In this document: positions 42,572 to 50,817 of the stretch, one piece after another
How the letters are laid out: each line of letters opens with the position of its first letter
Numbering within the stretch: the first letter of the stretch is position 1
Assembly (NCBI GenBank): GCA_964604135.1
Contig: CAZRXU010000007.1
Location: 1 to 51,381, forward strand
Length of the DNA: 51,381 nt
From: Sabulitectum sp964604135
Lineage (GTDB): Bacteria > Fermentibacterota > Fermentibacteria > Fermentibacterales > JCC-6
Direction of reading: 5' to 3'
Position numbers and translations under genes: made by a program
The notes under the pieces: generated by a model
Databases searched by the model: none
What the model was told of the DNA's origin: nothing
What the model saw: the letters and a program-made list of their open reading frames with translations, nothing else

Positions 42572-44711
42572 GAAAAACACAACAGTTCTGGAAGGCTGCA
42601 GCCCTGTTCCGTTCAGCAGCTACCTGAAGGCTCTTGGTATTTTCAGAATTATTTCAAAGCAGAAGGATCCGGAAATCAAAGGCTACTGGAATGAAAACGA
42701 CAATTTTGTTCTTGTTTCAGCATACAGCAGTAACGAGCTGACAGACTTTATTTTAAACGACTATGCCCCGTCTCCCATATGTGACCCCTGGAATGGGGGG
42801 AGCGGATTCTATATGCGTGAAAACAAGGAAACAGGAGCAAGAACAATACCAACAAAAAACACACAGGTTGTTGATGCTGTCTGTAGTTCCAGTGCCTCTA
42901 GACTGATATCGCTGAAAAATGCACTCTTGATGACGGGTACAATTGTAAAAGGCCTTGGTTACTCAAGTGCTCCTCCTAAAAAAGAAAAACATGCGTTCAT
43001 AAGTGCATTAAGGGCATCCCTGCCTGATGAGGCCCTGGAATGGCTTGATGCTTCTGTTGTTCTTGGAGCAACGAAAGCGGGTTATCCGGCACTGCTGGGT
43101 ACTGGTGGTAACGATGGTAATCTGGATTTTGCCAGCAACTTTTTCCTGAGACTTCAGGATGTATTTACTTTTGATGCAGGAGAATGTTCACCGTCGTCAA
43201 GGCTTTGGCTTGAGAGTGCTCTGGCAGGAAAAGAAATTTTCGGACTTATTCGGGATGTGGCCATAGGGCAGTTCAACCCTGGAATGTCCGGTGGGATGAA
43301 TGCATCAGCGGGGTTTAAAGACAAATCTGTTGTTAACCCGTGGGAGTACATTCTGATGATTGAGGGTACGCTGGTTTTTGCCTCTGCTGCTGTACGAAGG
43401 TTTGACACGGATGATCCAATTACAGTATCAAGCCCATTTGCTGTAAGGCCTAATCGCGCTGCTTATAGTGGAAAATCAGAAAGTGAAAGTATAAGATCGG
43501 AAATCTGGTTTCCGTTGTGGAGAACAGCTGCCGGTTTTGAGGAAGTGTCTTACCTGTTCTCGGAAGGAAGAGCTACTGTTAAGGGCAGAAAGGCCAAAGA
43601 CAGCCTCGACATAGCAATGGCTGTGGCCACCATGGGGGTAGACAGAGGTATTTCAGACTTCGAGCGATACAGTTTCATTGAACGCAATGGGAACAACTAT
43701 TTCGCAACACCGCTGGGAAGGTACAATGTTCGAAATGATCCCGATGTAGATATTTTGGAAGACTTGCATAGATGGCTTAAATCAATACCAAGGGATCCTT
43801 CAACAGTTCCTGGTTCAGTAAGGTCCGCTGCTGGTAAGCTTGAAGAGGCAATGATTCAGTATTGCAGAACTGGCAGTGAAATGGCCTTTTCCCGTCTTTT
43901 TATACAAACCGGCAGGTGCGAAAAAGCACTGGTAAATTCCGGTTTGTGGCATTCCAGCAAGGGAGCGTATACAAAACCTGTTCTCCTTTCAGATCCCAGA
44001 TGGCTTCAGAAAACATACGATGGTTCAGTGGAATACAGGCTGGCGGCATCACTGGCTGCCATAAGAATTGAACAATTGGGCAGTATCAGAAAATTCTGTG
44101 AACCGATTGCATTCAAAGGCAGGTATCCCACATTTGATTCTGAAACAAGGCTGTATGAAAAACATGGTGTGTCATCAGTCGATACACTTACCGGGCTGAT
44201 GAGAAGGATACTGTTGACGGCAGGCAGGAAGGAAACGCAAAACTATCCGGTGCGCAGCAGTGTTTATGCATCTCCGGAAGATATAGCTGTTTTTATCAGC
44301 GGGAATATGTCTGACAGGAAGCTTATGGATTTATTCAACAGCCTTGTTCTGCTCGACTGGAAATCAATTTACGGGGAGGTTCCATGGGCAGCAAACAACA
44401 CCAGTCTTGTTCCAGGAGCATGGTCTGTTATGAAGCTGGTGTATTCACCTGGCAAACTCAAGGAAAAAGCAATTCCCATAAACCACAGCATTTACAGGCT
44501 GGCCGCGGCTGGTGACCTCAACCGTGCTGTGGATAAGGCCTCGAAGAGGCTTCTGGGTAGCGGTTACGCTACAGTTATAGATTCCGCTGGAGGTTCAGCA
44601 GGTGTCAGCAGACGGATGGCTGCTGCTCTGCTTTTTCCGCTCTCCGGAAGGGCAACAGAAAAATTGCTGAGAATGGTAACAGTTTCAGATGAAAACAACG
44701 AAAGGAAGTAA
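42564..44711 (+). CDS. csx17: Csx17, type I-G large subunit (Cas8)
   Basis: A 715-residue protein read from the ATG at 42564, which overlaps the cas3 stop by 8 bases (ATGTGTGA); an in-frame ATG at 42537 inside cas3 is less likely. The N-terminal signature of Csx17 is present: LEGCSPVPFSSYLKALGIFR, then W.....F.L.SAYS, DFILNDYAPSPICDPWNGGS and GF, as in the family L.GC...PL..YLKALG and PTPI..PWNGGSGF. Other segments include PALLGTGGNDGNLDFASNFF (family: G.GGNDG..DF), then QFNPGMSGGMNA and NPWEYILMIEGTLVFASAAV RR. In I-G it acts as the large subunit of the interference complex. No nuclease motif is seen. Confidence 0.93.
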   Translation: MCEKNTTVLEGCSPVPFSSYLKALGIFRIISKQKDPEIKGYWNENDNFVLVSAYSSNELTDFILNDYAPSPICDPWNGGSGFYMRENKETGARTIPTKNTQVVDAVCSSSASRLISLKNALLMTGTIVKGLGYSSAPPKKEKHAFISALRASLPDEALEWLDASVVLGATKAGYPALLGTGGNDGNLDFASNFFLRLQDVFTFDAGECSPSSRLWLESALAGKEIFGLIRDVAIGQFNPGMSGGMNASAGFKDKSVVNPWEYILMIEGTLVFASAAVRRFDTDDPITVSSPFAVRPNRAAYSGKSESESIRSEIWFPLWRTAAGFEEVSYLFSEGRATVKGRKAKDSLDIAMAVATMGVDRGISDFERYSFIERNGNNYFATPLGRYNVRNDPDVDILEDLHRWLKSIPRDPSTVPGSVRSAAGKLEEAMIQYCRTGSEMAFSRLFIQTGRCEKALVNSGLWHSSKGAYTKPVLLSDPRWLQKTYDGSVEYRLAASLAAIRIEQLGSIRKFCEPIAFKGRYPTFDSETRLYEKHGVSSVDTLTGLMRRILLTAGRKETQNYPVRSSVYASPEDIAVFISGNMSDRKLMDLFNSLVLLDWKSIYGEVPWAANNTSLVPGAWSVMKLVYSPGKLKEKAIPINHSIYRLAAAGDLNRAVDKASKRLLGSGYATVIDSAGGSAGVSRRMAAALLFPLSGRATEKLLRMVTVSDENNERK

Positions 44712-44717
44712 GCCGAT

Positions 44718-45671
44718 ATGATTAAACTCGAAAACATGAAGAACGACGGCAGAATTCTGATTGAAGCCAACTTAAAGCCCCTGCAGGGAAGCAGATTCCA
44801 GCCAACAGGGTTTCCCGATCTTGGCGCAGCAACATTCACTTTGTCTGACGGAAAAGATATGCTGCTTCTGGAATCGGCTCAATCAATGGCAAACAGGCTG
44901 GAAGATGTTTGCTGGGATTCCGTTTCCAGTAAAGTAGCCGAAGAGCTTGAAGGATTACCGTACATATCAGTTGTAGATAATTCTGGCAGGGAAATAACCA
45001 ACTCTCTTCTTGAGTCTCACCGTGTTAACAGCCCATACATTCTTGAGGGAAAAGACAAGAGTTTTTACAATATCCTGAAGGAAGAGCTGAGTACACTCGA
45101 AAAAGGCAGAGTTGATCTGAAACACCTGGCCTCTGTTCTGTTTAAGTATGATCCAAACTCTCTTGTTCACGGTGTATTTATAGCAAAATCAGAATTAGCA
45201 GGCGGCAGGTTGAGGCTTCCCCGTATGGTCTCCGCTTTTGTGGAGGCTGAAGGGGTTTCAATTGCTGCAAGCGGTGGAGTTAAACTGGACGGTGTCGATC
45301 CCAGCGGTGATACGAAGAAAGGATTCGGTCATGTTCCATTCTCAAGGGATGAGTACACAGCAGAAAGAATAACTGCCTACTTCAATGTAGACCTTGATTT
45401 AATCAGAGGTTTCGGCTTGCCGGTGATGGCTGCTGATCTTCTTTTGAACCTTGCTCTTTACAAAATAAGAAAGCTGCTTGACAAGGGGCTTCGTTTCAGA
45501 ACAGCCTGTGACCTGGAACTCGTTGAAGACCCTTCTGTAACAAAGCCATCAGGGTTCAAACTTCCGGAACTGGAAGAGCTGGGAAACAGTGTGCGTGACC
45601 TTACTTCCTTGTGTTCCGGTCATTTTGCAAAACCTTCTGTCACAGTAGTTACATACGATTTGGGGAAGTAG
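44718..45671 (+). CDS. csb1: Csb1, type I-G Cas7 backbone protein
   Basis: A 317-residue protein of the Csb1/GSU0053 family, the Cas7-type subunit that polymerises along the crRNA. It begins 6 bases after csx17 and has the family features LKPLQGSRFQPTGFPDLGAA, LLLESAQSMANRLEDVCWD, then LPYISVV, HRVNSPYILEG, the SLVHGVFIAKS segment (family: .SL.HG.+..+), RLPRMVSAFVEAE and the late SSL-like domain TACDLELVE. The length is typical. It is directly followed by the first csb2 gene, with one base between. Confidence 0.93.
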   Translation: MIKLENMKNDGRILIEANLKPLQGSRFQPTGFPDLGAATFTLSDGKDMLLLESAQSMANRLEDVCWDSVSSKVAEELEGLPYISVVDNSGREITNSLLESHRVNSPYILEGKDKSFYNILKEELSTLEKGRVDLKHLASVLFKYDPNSLVHGVFIAKSELAGGRLRLPRMVSAFVEAEGVSIAASGGVKLDGVDPSGDTKKGFGHVPFSRDEYTAERITAYFNVDLDLIRGFGLPVMAADLLLNLALYKIRKLLDKGLRFRTACDLELVEDPSVTKPSGFKLPELEELGNSVRDLTSLCSGHFAKPSVTVVTYDLGK

Positions 45672-45672
45672 C

Positions 45673-47301
45673 ATGGTAAGCATCAGCCTGCAATTCACCG
45701 CAGGAGGATTCCACGCAACCCCGTGGGGGCGCCATGTAAACGAGGGAGCCGTTGAATGGCCTCCTTCGCAATGGCGTTTTCTGAGAGCACTGATTGCGGT
45801 CTGGCATTTGAAGATGCAGAATGAGATCAGCAGAGAAACGCTCTCAGAGATTGTGGAGGGGTTATCTGATCCCCCGGAATTTTATCTTCCTGCAGCAGCA
45901 CTTTCAGGAACAAGGCATTTCATGCCGGGCCACGGGCACAGGGAAGGATTGAAGCGAGACACATCACTTGTACTCGATTCCTCTGTAAGACTTGGAAAAG
46001 AAGAGAAACTGTATATCTACTGGAAAAATGCTGAACTGAGTGCTGAAACTGCTGCTGCGTTAAAAAGGCTTCTTTCAGGTATAGCATATTTAGGCAGAGC
46101 TGAATCATGGGTAACAGCCGATCTGGAAGATAGTCCTCCAGACGAAATCAACTGTTCGTATGATGCTTTACCGGACAGTGATCAGATTGCAACTGCGTGT
46201 ACACTACCTGTACAGGAATTCCGCCTGTGGCAGCAGCAGTATTCAACCGATATTGAGCGTATAGCACTTGCCCAACAGCAGCAGAAAGCTTTTGAGAAGC
46301 ACAAAGATATATCTGCAGTTAAGCTTACGAAGACAGTGAAGAATAATACAGCGAAGGAAATTCCTTTAACTCTTCTTGAAGCTCTTGAAGTTTCTACAGC
46401 AGATATCAGGAAAAGTGGTTGGAGTAATGCACCCGGTTTGAGGTTTGTGAAATACCACAGGCCCAAAAAGGCTTTTGAAAGCAAATCGCAGGTATTGCGC
46501 AGTAATCACAGCAGAGTAACAGCTGTTCGATTTGCTGTTTCCAGTGCTGTTCTTCCCCGGCTGACCGATGCAGTATCGGTAGGTGAAAGGGTGCGTATTG
46601 CGGTAATGAGTATTGCGGGCAGGCAGAATGATGGTTCTGTTCCGTGGGTGTTTTCAGGGAAAAACGAGGATGGAACACCACTTCAATCCAACCACAGCCA
46701 CTGCTATTATCTCAGCGAGTCCTGCAGAGGAAATGGCAGAATATCTCATATCACGGTATACGCAAAATCCGGCTTCGACCGGGCTTCCTTAAAGGCTCTC
46801 CTCTCCATTAGAAGGGTTTGGGGCAGGGACGGACATGATCTGCAGTTGATTCCGGTTGAAACGGGCACAGCAGCTGAGCTTGGCGGTGCTGATGTGAAAC
46901 GTGGAAAAAGCCCTCTCATGGCGAGTTCAGCGTTATGGGAATCAGCGACCCCGTTCTACCCGGCAAGGCATCCCCGATTGAGTGTGTCACAGGCAAAGAA
47001 TCCCGATACCAGATATGCGCTTATGAACGAATACTACAAGGCAGAGGTGATTAGGGAGCTTAAAAACACAGGACTCCCGGAGCCTGAAGCGGTTGAAATA
47101 ACAGATGCAAGAGGTATTATCATTGATGGTCACTTTACCTCTTGTCTGAAGTTCAACTGCAGAAGAAACGGTTCCGGTAAAAAGGCAACTGTACCGCCTG
47201 TTGTTGTAAGAATCCAATTCGACTCCCCGGTTCAAGGCCCGGTATCAATAGGCTACAGCTCGCATTATGGTCTTGGCCGTTTCAGACCTTCCAAAGCATG
47301 A
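45673..47301 (+). CDS. csb2: Csb2 copy 1, Cas5-Cas6 fusion
   Basis: A 542-residue Csb2 (GSU0054-like), which in I-G systems combines Cas5 (crRNA 5'-end capping) and Cas6 (repeat processing) in one chain. The N-terminal Cas5-like half has the complete signature GGFHATPWGRHVNEGAVEWP followed by PSQWRFLRALIAVW. The C-terminal Cas6-like half has SGKNEDGTPLQSNHSHCYYL (His-rich motif), GRDGHDLQLIPVETG and the final Gly-rich GPVSIGYSSHYGLGRFRP. Its 3' end lies 16 bases before the start of the second Csb2. The canonical features suggest this copy could perform both tasks. Confidence 0.93.
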   Translation: MVSISLQFTAGGFHATPWGRHVNEGAVEWPPSQWRFLRALIAVWHLKMQNEISRETLSEIVEGLSDPPEFYLPAAALSGTRHFMPGHGHREGLKRDTSLVLDSSVRLGKEEKLYIYWKNAELSAETAAALKRLLSGIAYLGRAESWVTADLEDSPPDEINCSYDALPDSDQIATACTLPVQEFRLWQQQYSTDIERIALAQQQQKAFEKHKDISAVKLTKTVKNNTAKEIPLTLLEALEVSTADIRKSGWSNAPGLRFVKYHRPKKAFESKSQVLRSNHSRVTAVRFAVSSAVLPRLTDAVSVGERVRIAVMSIAGRQNDGSVPWVFSGKNEDGTPLQSNHSHCYYLSESCRGNGRISHITVYAKSGFDRASLKALLSIRRVWGRDGHDLQLIPVETGTAAELGGADVKRGKSPLMASSALWESATPFYPARHPRLSVSQAKNPDTRYALMNEYYKAEVIRELKNTGLPEPEAVEITDARGIIIDGHFTSCLKFNCRRNGSGKKATVPPVVVRIQFDSPVQGPVSIGYSSHYGLGRFRPSKA

Positions 47302-47317
47302 GGGGTTTGAAAACGAT

Positions 47318-48616
47318 ATGCTGGTAATCAGACTTTTCTTCCCATCGGGGAGGTACAATATGAGTTGGCCTCCATCTCCCTTTATGATAGCACAAAATCT
47401 GGCAAAAGCCTGTATAAGGGAACTGCCGGGAATGCAGGGAAGAAGACTTGAATCGGTTCTTGACCTATTAAGTTCAAAGCTCAGCTATGCCCTTCCTGCA
47501 GTTACCGAGGTTGGTTCAACCGGTATTATTAAAGTTGCAGCTGACGAGCCGGTTTTCATGATCTTTGAAGTGAGGCCCTCACGCGAGCAGCTTTTCGATT
47601 TGAAACAGCTGTTGGCAGTGGTTAAAACATTCGGAAGTGATCCTGTCTGGATTGATGCAGATATTACTGTTGCAAGTACTATTTGTTCGAACTGCAGAGT
47701 AACTGTAGAGGGAACTGAATCCGTATTAGTCGAGACTCTGTGCTCAGCTGATGATTACAAATACAGAAAAAAACTGTTTCCTCCGGGAGTCAGCTGGATT
47801 GAGGCTGTTTTGTCTGATGAGAGCTATCTGTCCAGAATGGGTTATCTGCAGTCACCTGCCATGATAAAAACACAGTATCACATTGCAGAAGGCCTGGTTG
47901 TCAGGAAGCACAGTCAGATTAGCACAGTTAGTTACTCCCTGCATTCAGACAGTTTACCGGATGTAACTGATACTCTCACCGTTGCCGGCGCTGTTCGCAG
48001 AAAACTTATGGGAATCAGCAGATTCCTGAACAATGGAGATCCGGCAAAGGTGTCACGTGTTTTCAGTGCGAAAAATAGGAATGGCAGCCCTGCAACGGAC
48101 CATGCTCATGCCTACTACTTACCCTTTGCTCGGAAAATCGACAGTTGTCTGAATGAAATGATAGTGTATTCAAAATCAACATTTTCCGTCCATGATCTTA
48201 GGGTATTGCAACGGCTCACAAGTATTCCGGTGAAAGATAAACCCGATATCAGTTTTTCAATCAAATCTCTGGGAGAAAAACTTCCTTTCAGCTCAAAAAC
48301 ATGGATAAGCACAACTCCGTTTGTTACAAACAGGCATCACCGGCGGAGCAGAGGAAGCTGGCAGGAATGGATGAAGGCCGAATTACTCAGGGAGATAGAA
48401 GTACATGGTATTCAGTGTCCGGAAGGTATCGATATAATGCACACGTGTTCTGGGAGAGAAGTGAATTACTTTGAAGTCCGAAGGAAAAACGCAGAGACAA
48501 AGAACATTACTGCTTTCAGATTGATCTTCAATCAGGAGCAGGAGGGACCATTTTCGCTGGGAGCACTTGCACATTTCGGCGTTGGTATGTTCCTACCGGA
48601 AAGCGTATTCAGATGA
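47318..48616 (+). CDS. csb2: Csb2 copy 2, diverged and N-terminally trimmed
   Basis: A 432-residue second Csb2-type protein. The ATG at 47318, following GAGGGGT, is preferred to an in-frame start at 47267 inside copy 1. The N-terminus reads LVIRLFFPSGRYNMSWPPSP FMIAQNL, aligning to copy 1 but with the ATPWGRHVNEG stretch missing. The Cas6-like half is retained: VFSAKNRNGSPATDHAHAYY L, a Cas-typical STFSVHDLRVLQRLTSIP and a final GPFSLGALAHFGVGMFLP. Homology to copy 1 is obvious at both ends yet weak overall, so the duplication is old. A Csb3-like identity is an alternative. The stop overlaps cas4-cas1 (ATGA). Confidence 0.85.
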   Translation: MLVIRLFFPSGRYNMSWPPSPFMIAQNLAKACIRELPGMQGRRLESVLDLLSSKLSYALPAVTEVGSTGIIKVAADEPVFMIFEVRPSREQLFDLKQLLAVVKTFGSDPVWIDADITVASTICSNCRVTVEGTESVLVETLCSADDYKYRKKLFPPGVSWIEAVLSDESYLSRMGYLQSPAMIKTQYHIAEGLVVRKHSQISTVSYSLHSDSLPDVTDTLTVAGAVRRKLMGISRFLNNGDPAKVSRVFSAKNRNGSPATDHAHAYYLPFARKIDSCLNEMIVYSKSTFSVHDLRVLQRLTSIPVKDKPDISFSIKSLGEKLPFSSKTWISTTPFVTNRHHRRSRGSWQEWMKAELLREIEVHGIQCPEGIDIMHTCSGREVNYFEVRRKNAETKNITAFRLIFNQEQEGPFSLGALAHFGVGMFLPESVFR

Positions 48617-50235
48617 GTCAGCTTCTTCCAGTAAGAATGCTCCTTCAGCATATCTATTGTAACAGATTGTTTTACCTTGAGTGGGTCGATGGCGAGTTTG
48701 AGCACAACAAGTACACTGTGGAAGGTACTTTTACCCATCGCAATGTAGATACAGACGGGGAAAAAACAGAATATGAAAAAACACTGGAAAGAAGAACTTC
48801 TGTTTCCCTGTCCTGTGAAGAAGAAGGCATTACGGGTAGGATTGACCTTATAGAAACAAAGGATGGTTTTGTTCAGCCGGTGGAGATAAAAAGGGGGGTA
48901 CTTCCGGACAGAGGGCCGTGGTTTGATCACATGATTCAGGTTACAGCATATGCCATGCTGCTGCGAAGTGTTGGCAAACAGGTAAAGGAAGGAGTTCTTT
49001 ACTATGCCAAATCGAAGAGAAGAGCAGTTATACAAATCACCGGGGGCAGACTGGATGCAACAAGAAAGTGTATTCGGGAAGCAAAACAAACAGCTTTGCT
49101 GCCAAAGCCTCCTCCTCCGCTTCGCGATAGTAAAAAATGTGAAAGCTGTTCTCTCAACAACATTTGTCTGCCCGATGAATACTGGGCAGTCAAAGAAAGT
49201 TCGGAACCGCAGCGCAGAATAATAGCAGCTCGTGATGATGGTATACCTTTGTATGTTCAGGATCAGGGAGCCCATATCAGCCGTACCGAGAACAGGCTGA
49301 AGGTATTTCTCGGCAAGCACTCTCTTGGAGAAATACTGCTTCATGAAACTTCTCAGGTTTGCATAATGGGAAACATACAGGTAACAACTCAGGCACTGCA
49401 TGCATGTATGAACAATGACATACCTGTTCTGCATTTTACATCAGGTGGGTACTTTCTTGGTGTTTCGCAGCCTCTTTCAACAAAATCGGCCAGGGTAAGA
49501 ATCCATCAGGCAGAACTGTCTGCCAATGAAGATTTGAAACTCAGAATTGCCAGGCAAACAGTTGAAGCAAAAATACGGAATCAGAGAACCATACTGAAGA
49601 GAAATGCCAGAAACCTTGATGAGCAGGTGGTAAGGGATCTTGCAGCCCTTGCTGCAAGGGCAAAAAGTGCAGAAAACACCCAAACCCTTCTTGGCCTTGA
49701 AGGAGCTTCTGCAAGGCTCTACTTCCAGAGTTTCAATAGTATGCTGAAAACAAAAAGTACATACACGTTTGACTTGAAAACCCGCAACAGAAGACCACCG
49801 AAAGACCCGGTCAACGCAATGCTTTCCTATGCCTATGGAATGCTGGTTAAAGATTGTACCGTGGCTCTGTACGCTGCAGGTTTTGAGCCATGTCTTGGTA
49901 TATACCATCAGCAGAGACCGGGCAGACCTGCACTCGCCCTTGATCTTATGGAGCCCTTCAGACCCATCCTGGCAGACAGTGCCGTTATTTACGCAATAAA
50001 CAACAATATGGTGAAGCCAAGAGACTTTGTGAAAGGCATAGATTCAGTAACAATGAAGCCTGAAGCAAGAAAAGCCGTGATTCAGGCTTACGAGAAGCGT
50101 ATGGAACAGCTGATTACACATCCGGTTTTCGATTACAGAATCAGTTACAGAAGGGTACTTGAGGTGGAAGCCAGGCTTCTGTCAAGATTCATCTCAGGGG
50201 AACTGGAAACATATTCCTGTTTTACAACGAGGTAG
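48613..50235 (+). CDS. cas4-cas1: Cas4-Cas1 fusion, spacer acquisition
   Basis: A 540-residue fusion typical of I-G loci. The Cas4 part (about 1-195) processes prespacers and reads PAMs: Cys16 in YCNRLFYLEW, Asp78 in GRIDLI, Glu91-x-Lys93 in VEIKRG, and Cys176, 179 and 185 in KCESCSLNNIC, which together with Cys16 ligate an Fe-S cluster. The Cas1 integrase (about 200-540) has Glu363 in LLGLEGASARLYFQ, His432 in GIYHQQRPGRPALALD and Asp444 in LALDLMEPFRP. All catalytic residues are present, so acquisition should be possible. It begins inside the end of csb2 copy 2 (ATGA) and ends 2 bases before cas2. Confidence 0.95.
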   Translation: MSQLLPVRMLLQHIYCNRLFYLEWVDGEFEHNKYTVEGTFTHRNVDTDGEKTEYEKTLERRTSVSLSCEEEGITGRIDLIETKDGFVQPVEIKRGVLPDRGPWFDHMIQVTAYAMLLRSVGKQVKEGVLYYAKSKRRAVIQITGGRLDATRKCIREAKQTALLPKPPPPLRDSKKCESCSLNNICLPDEYWAVKESSEPQRRIIAARDDGIPLYVQDQGAHISRTENRLKVFLGKHSLGEILLHETSQVCIMGNIQVTTQALHACMNNDIPVLHFTSGGYFLGVSQPLSTKSARVRIHQAELSANEDLKLRIARQTVEAKIRNQRTILKRNARNLDEQVVRDLAALAARAKSAENTQTLLGLEGASARLYFQSFNSMLKTKSTYTFDLKTRNRRPPKDPVNAMLSYAYGMLVKDCTVALYAAGFEPCLGIYHQQRPGRPALALDLMEPFRPILADSAVIYAINNNMVKPRDFVKGIDSVTMKPEARKAVIQAYEKRMEQLITHPVFDYRISYRRVLEVEARLLSRFISGELETYSCFTTR

Positions 50236-50237
50236 CA

Positions 50238-50528
50238 TTGAGAATAGTATATGCAGTAACCTATGATGTGGCAGACAATAAAAGAGTTCAGAAAGTCTTC
50301 AAAAAAATGAAGAATTGGGGAGATCATCTTCAGTACTCGGTGTTTCTCTGTCACTTGAACGACAAGGAACTTGCGCAGATGAAGGGTGAACTTCACGGCA
50401 TTATTAAGCATGATGAAGATCAGGTCATGATTATCAGACTTGGTCCTGAAAACGGAAATGCCAGGAAGGCAATCGAAACGGTAGGCAAAACCTACAATCC
50501 CACTTCAAGAAGCGCACGGGTTTTCTGA
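50238..50528 (+). CDS. cas2: Cas2, spacer acquisition
   Basis: A 96-residue Cas2 that dimerises and bridges Cas1 dimers during spacer integration. It begins at TTG with RIVYAVTYDVADNKRVQKVF, the usual ferredoxin-like start (family: Y.V.YDI.D..R...V.K), followed by GDHLQYSVFLCHLNDKELAQ and MIIRLGP. It is the last gene of the operon and lies 290 bases before the first repeat of the array, on the same strand. Confidence 0.95.
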   Translation: MRIVYAVTYDVADNKRVQKVFKKMKNWGDHLQYSVFLCHLNDKELAQMKGELHGIIKHDEDQVMIIRLGPENGNARKAIETVGKTYNPTSRSARVF

Positions 50529-50817
50529 AAGACCTTTACATTCCACAAAAAAGCTGTATATTTGTAACTGCTTGACACGAAGAGAGATAGTAAATGTCAC
50601 ATCAGATAAAGTATGATTTATCAGATATATTCACAACCCATTCATCTTTCGAGCGGTTCAATGCCCCTGGAATTGCTGGGCACCACTCGTTCTTATTAGC
50701 CAACAATCAAATAGCCACGTGTATCATATTCAATCAGCATGTAATATCTCTCCCTGAACTTGCGCCTCTCGAAATAACTCTGTATCTTCTTCCCGTGCAG
50801 TACCCCCAGAGGGAGCT
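50529..50817 (+). promoter_or_regulatory. CRISPR leader region
   Basis: This 289-base region between cas2 and the first repeat is AT-rich in its first two thirds. It contains TTGACA (50572-50577) without a clear -10 partner. Its position next to cas1-cas2 and the unchanged repeats that follow suggest that it is the leader, at whose end new spacers enter. An open frame from 50594 runs into the first repeats and is not taken as a gene. Confidence 0.6.

Noticed and set aside
48532..49434. 300-codon minus-strand frame under cas4-cas1
   Set aside because: A shadow frame rich in Cys and Phe, antisense to a gene with all Cas4 and Cas1 catalytic residues.
40310..50528. Alternative assignment of the cas locus to type I-C or III-B
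   Set aside because: csb1, csb2, csx17, the cas4-cas1 fusion and the C-terminal HD of Cas3 together are specific to I-G; no cas10, cas8c or stand-alone cas6 is present.
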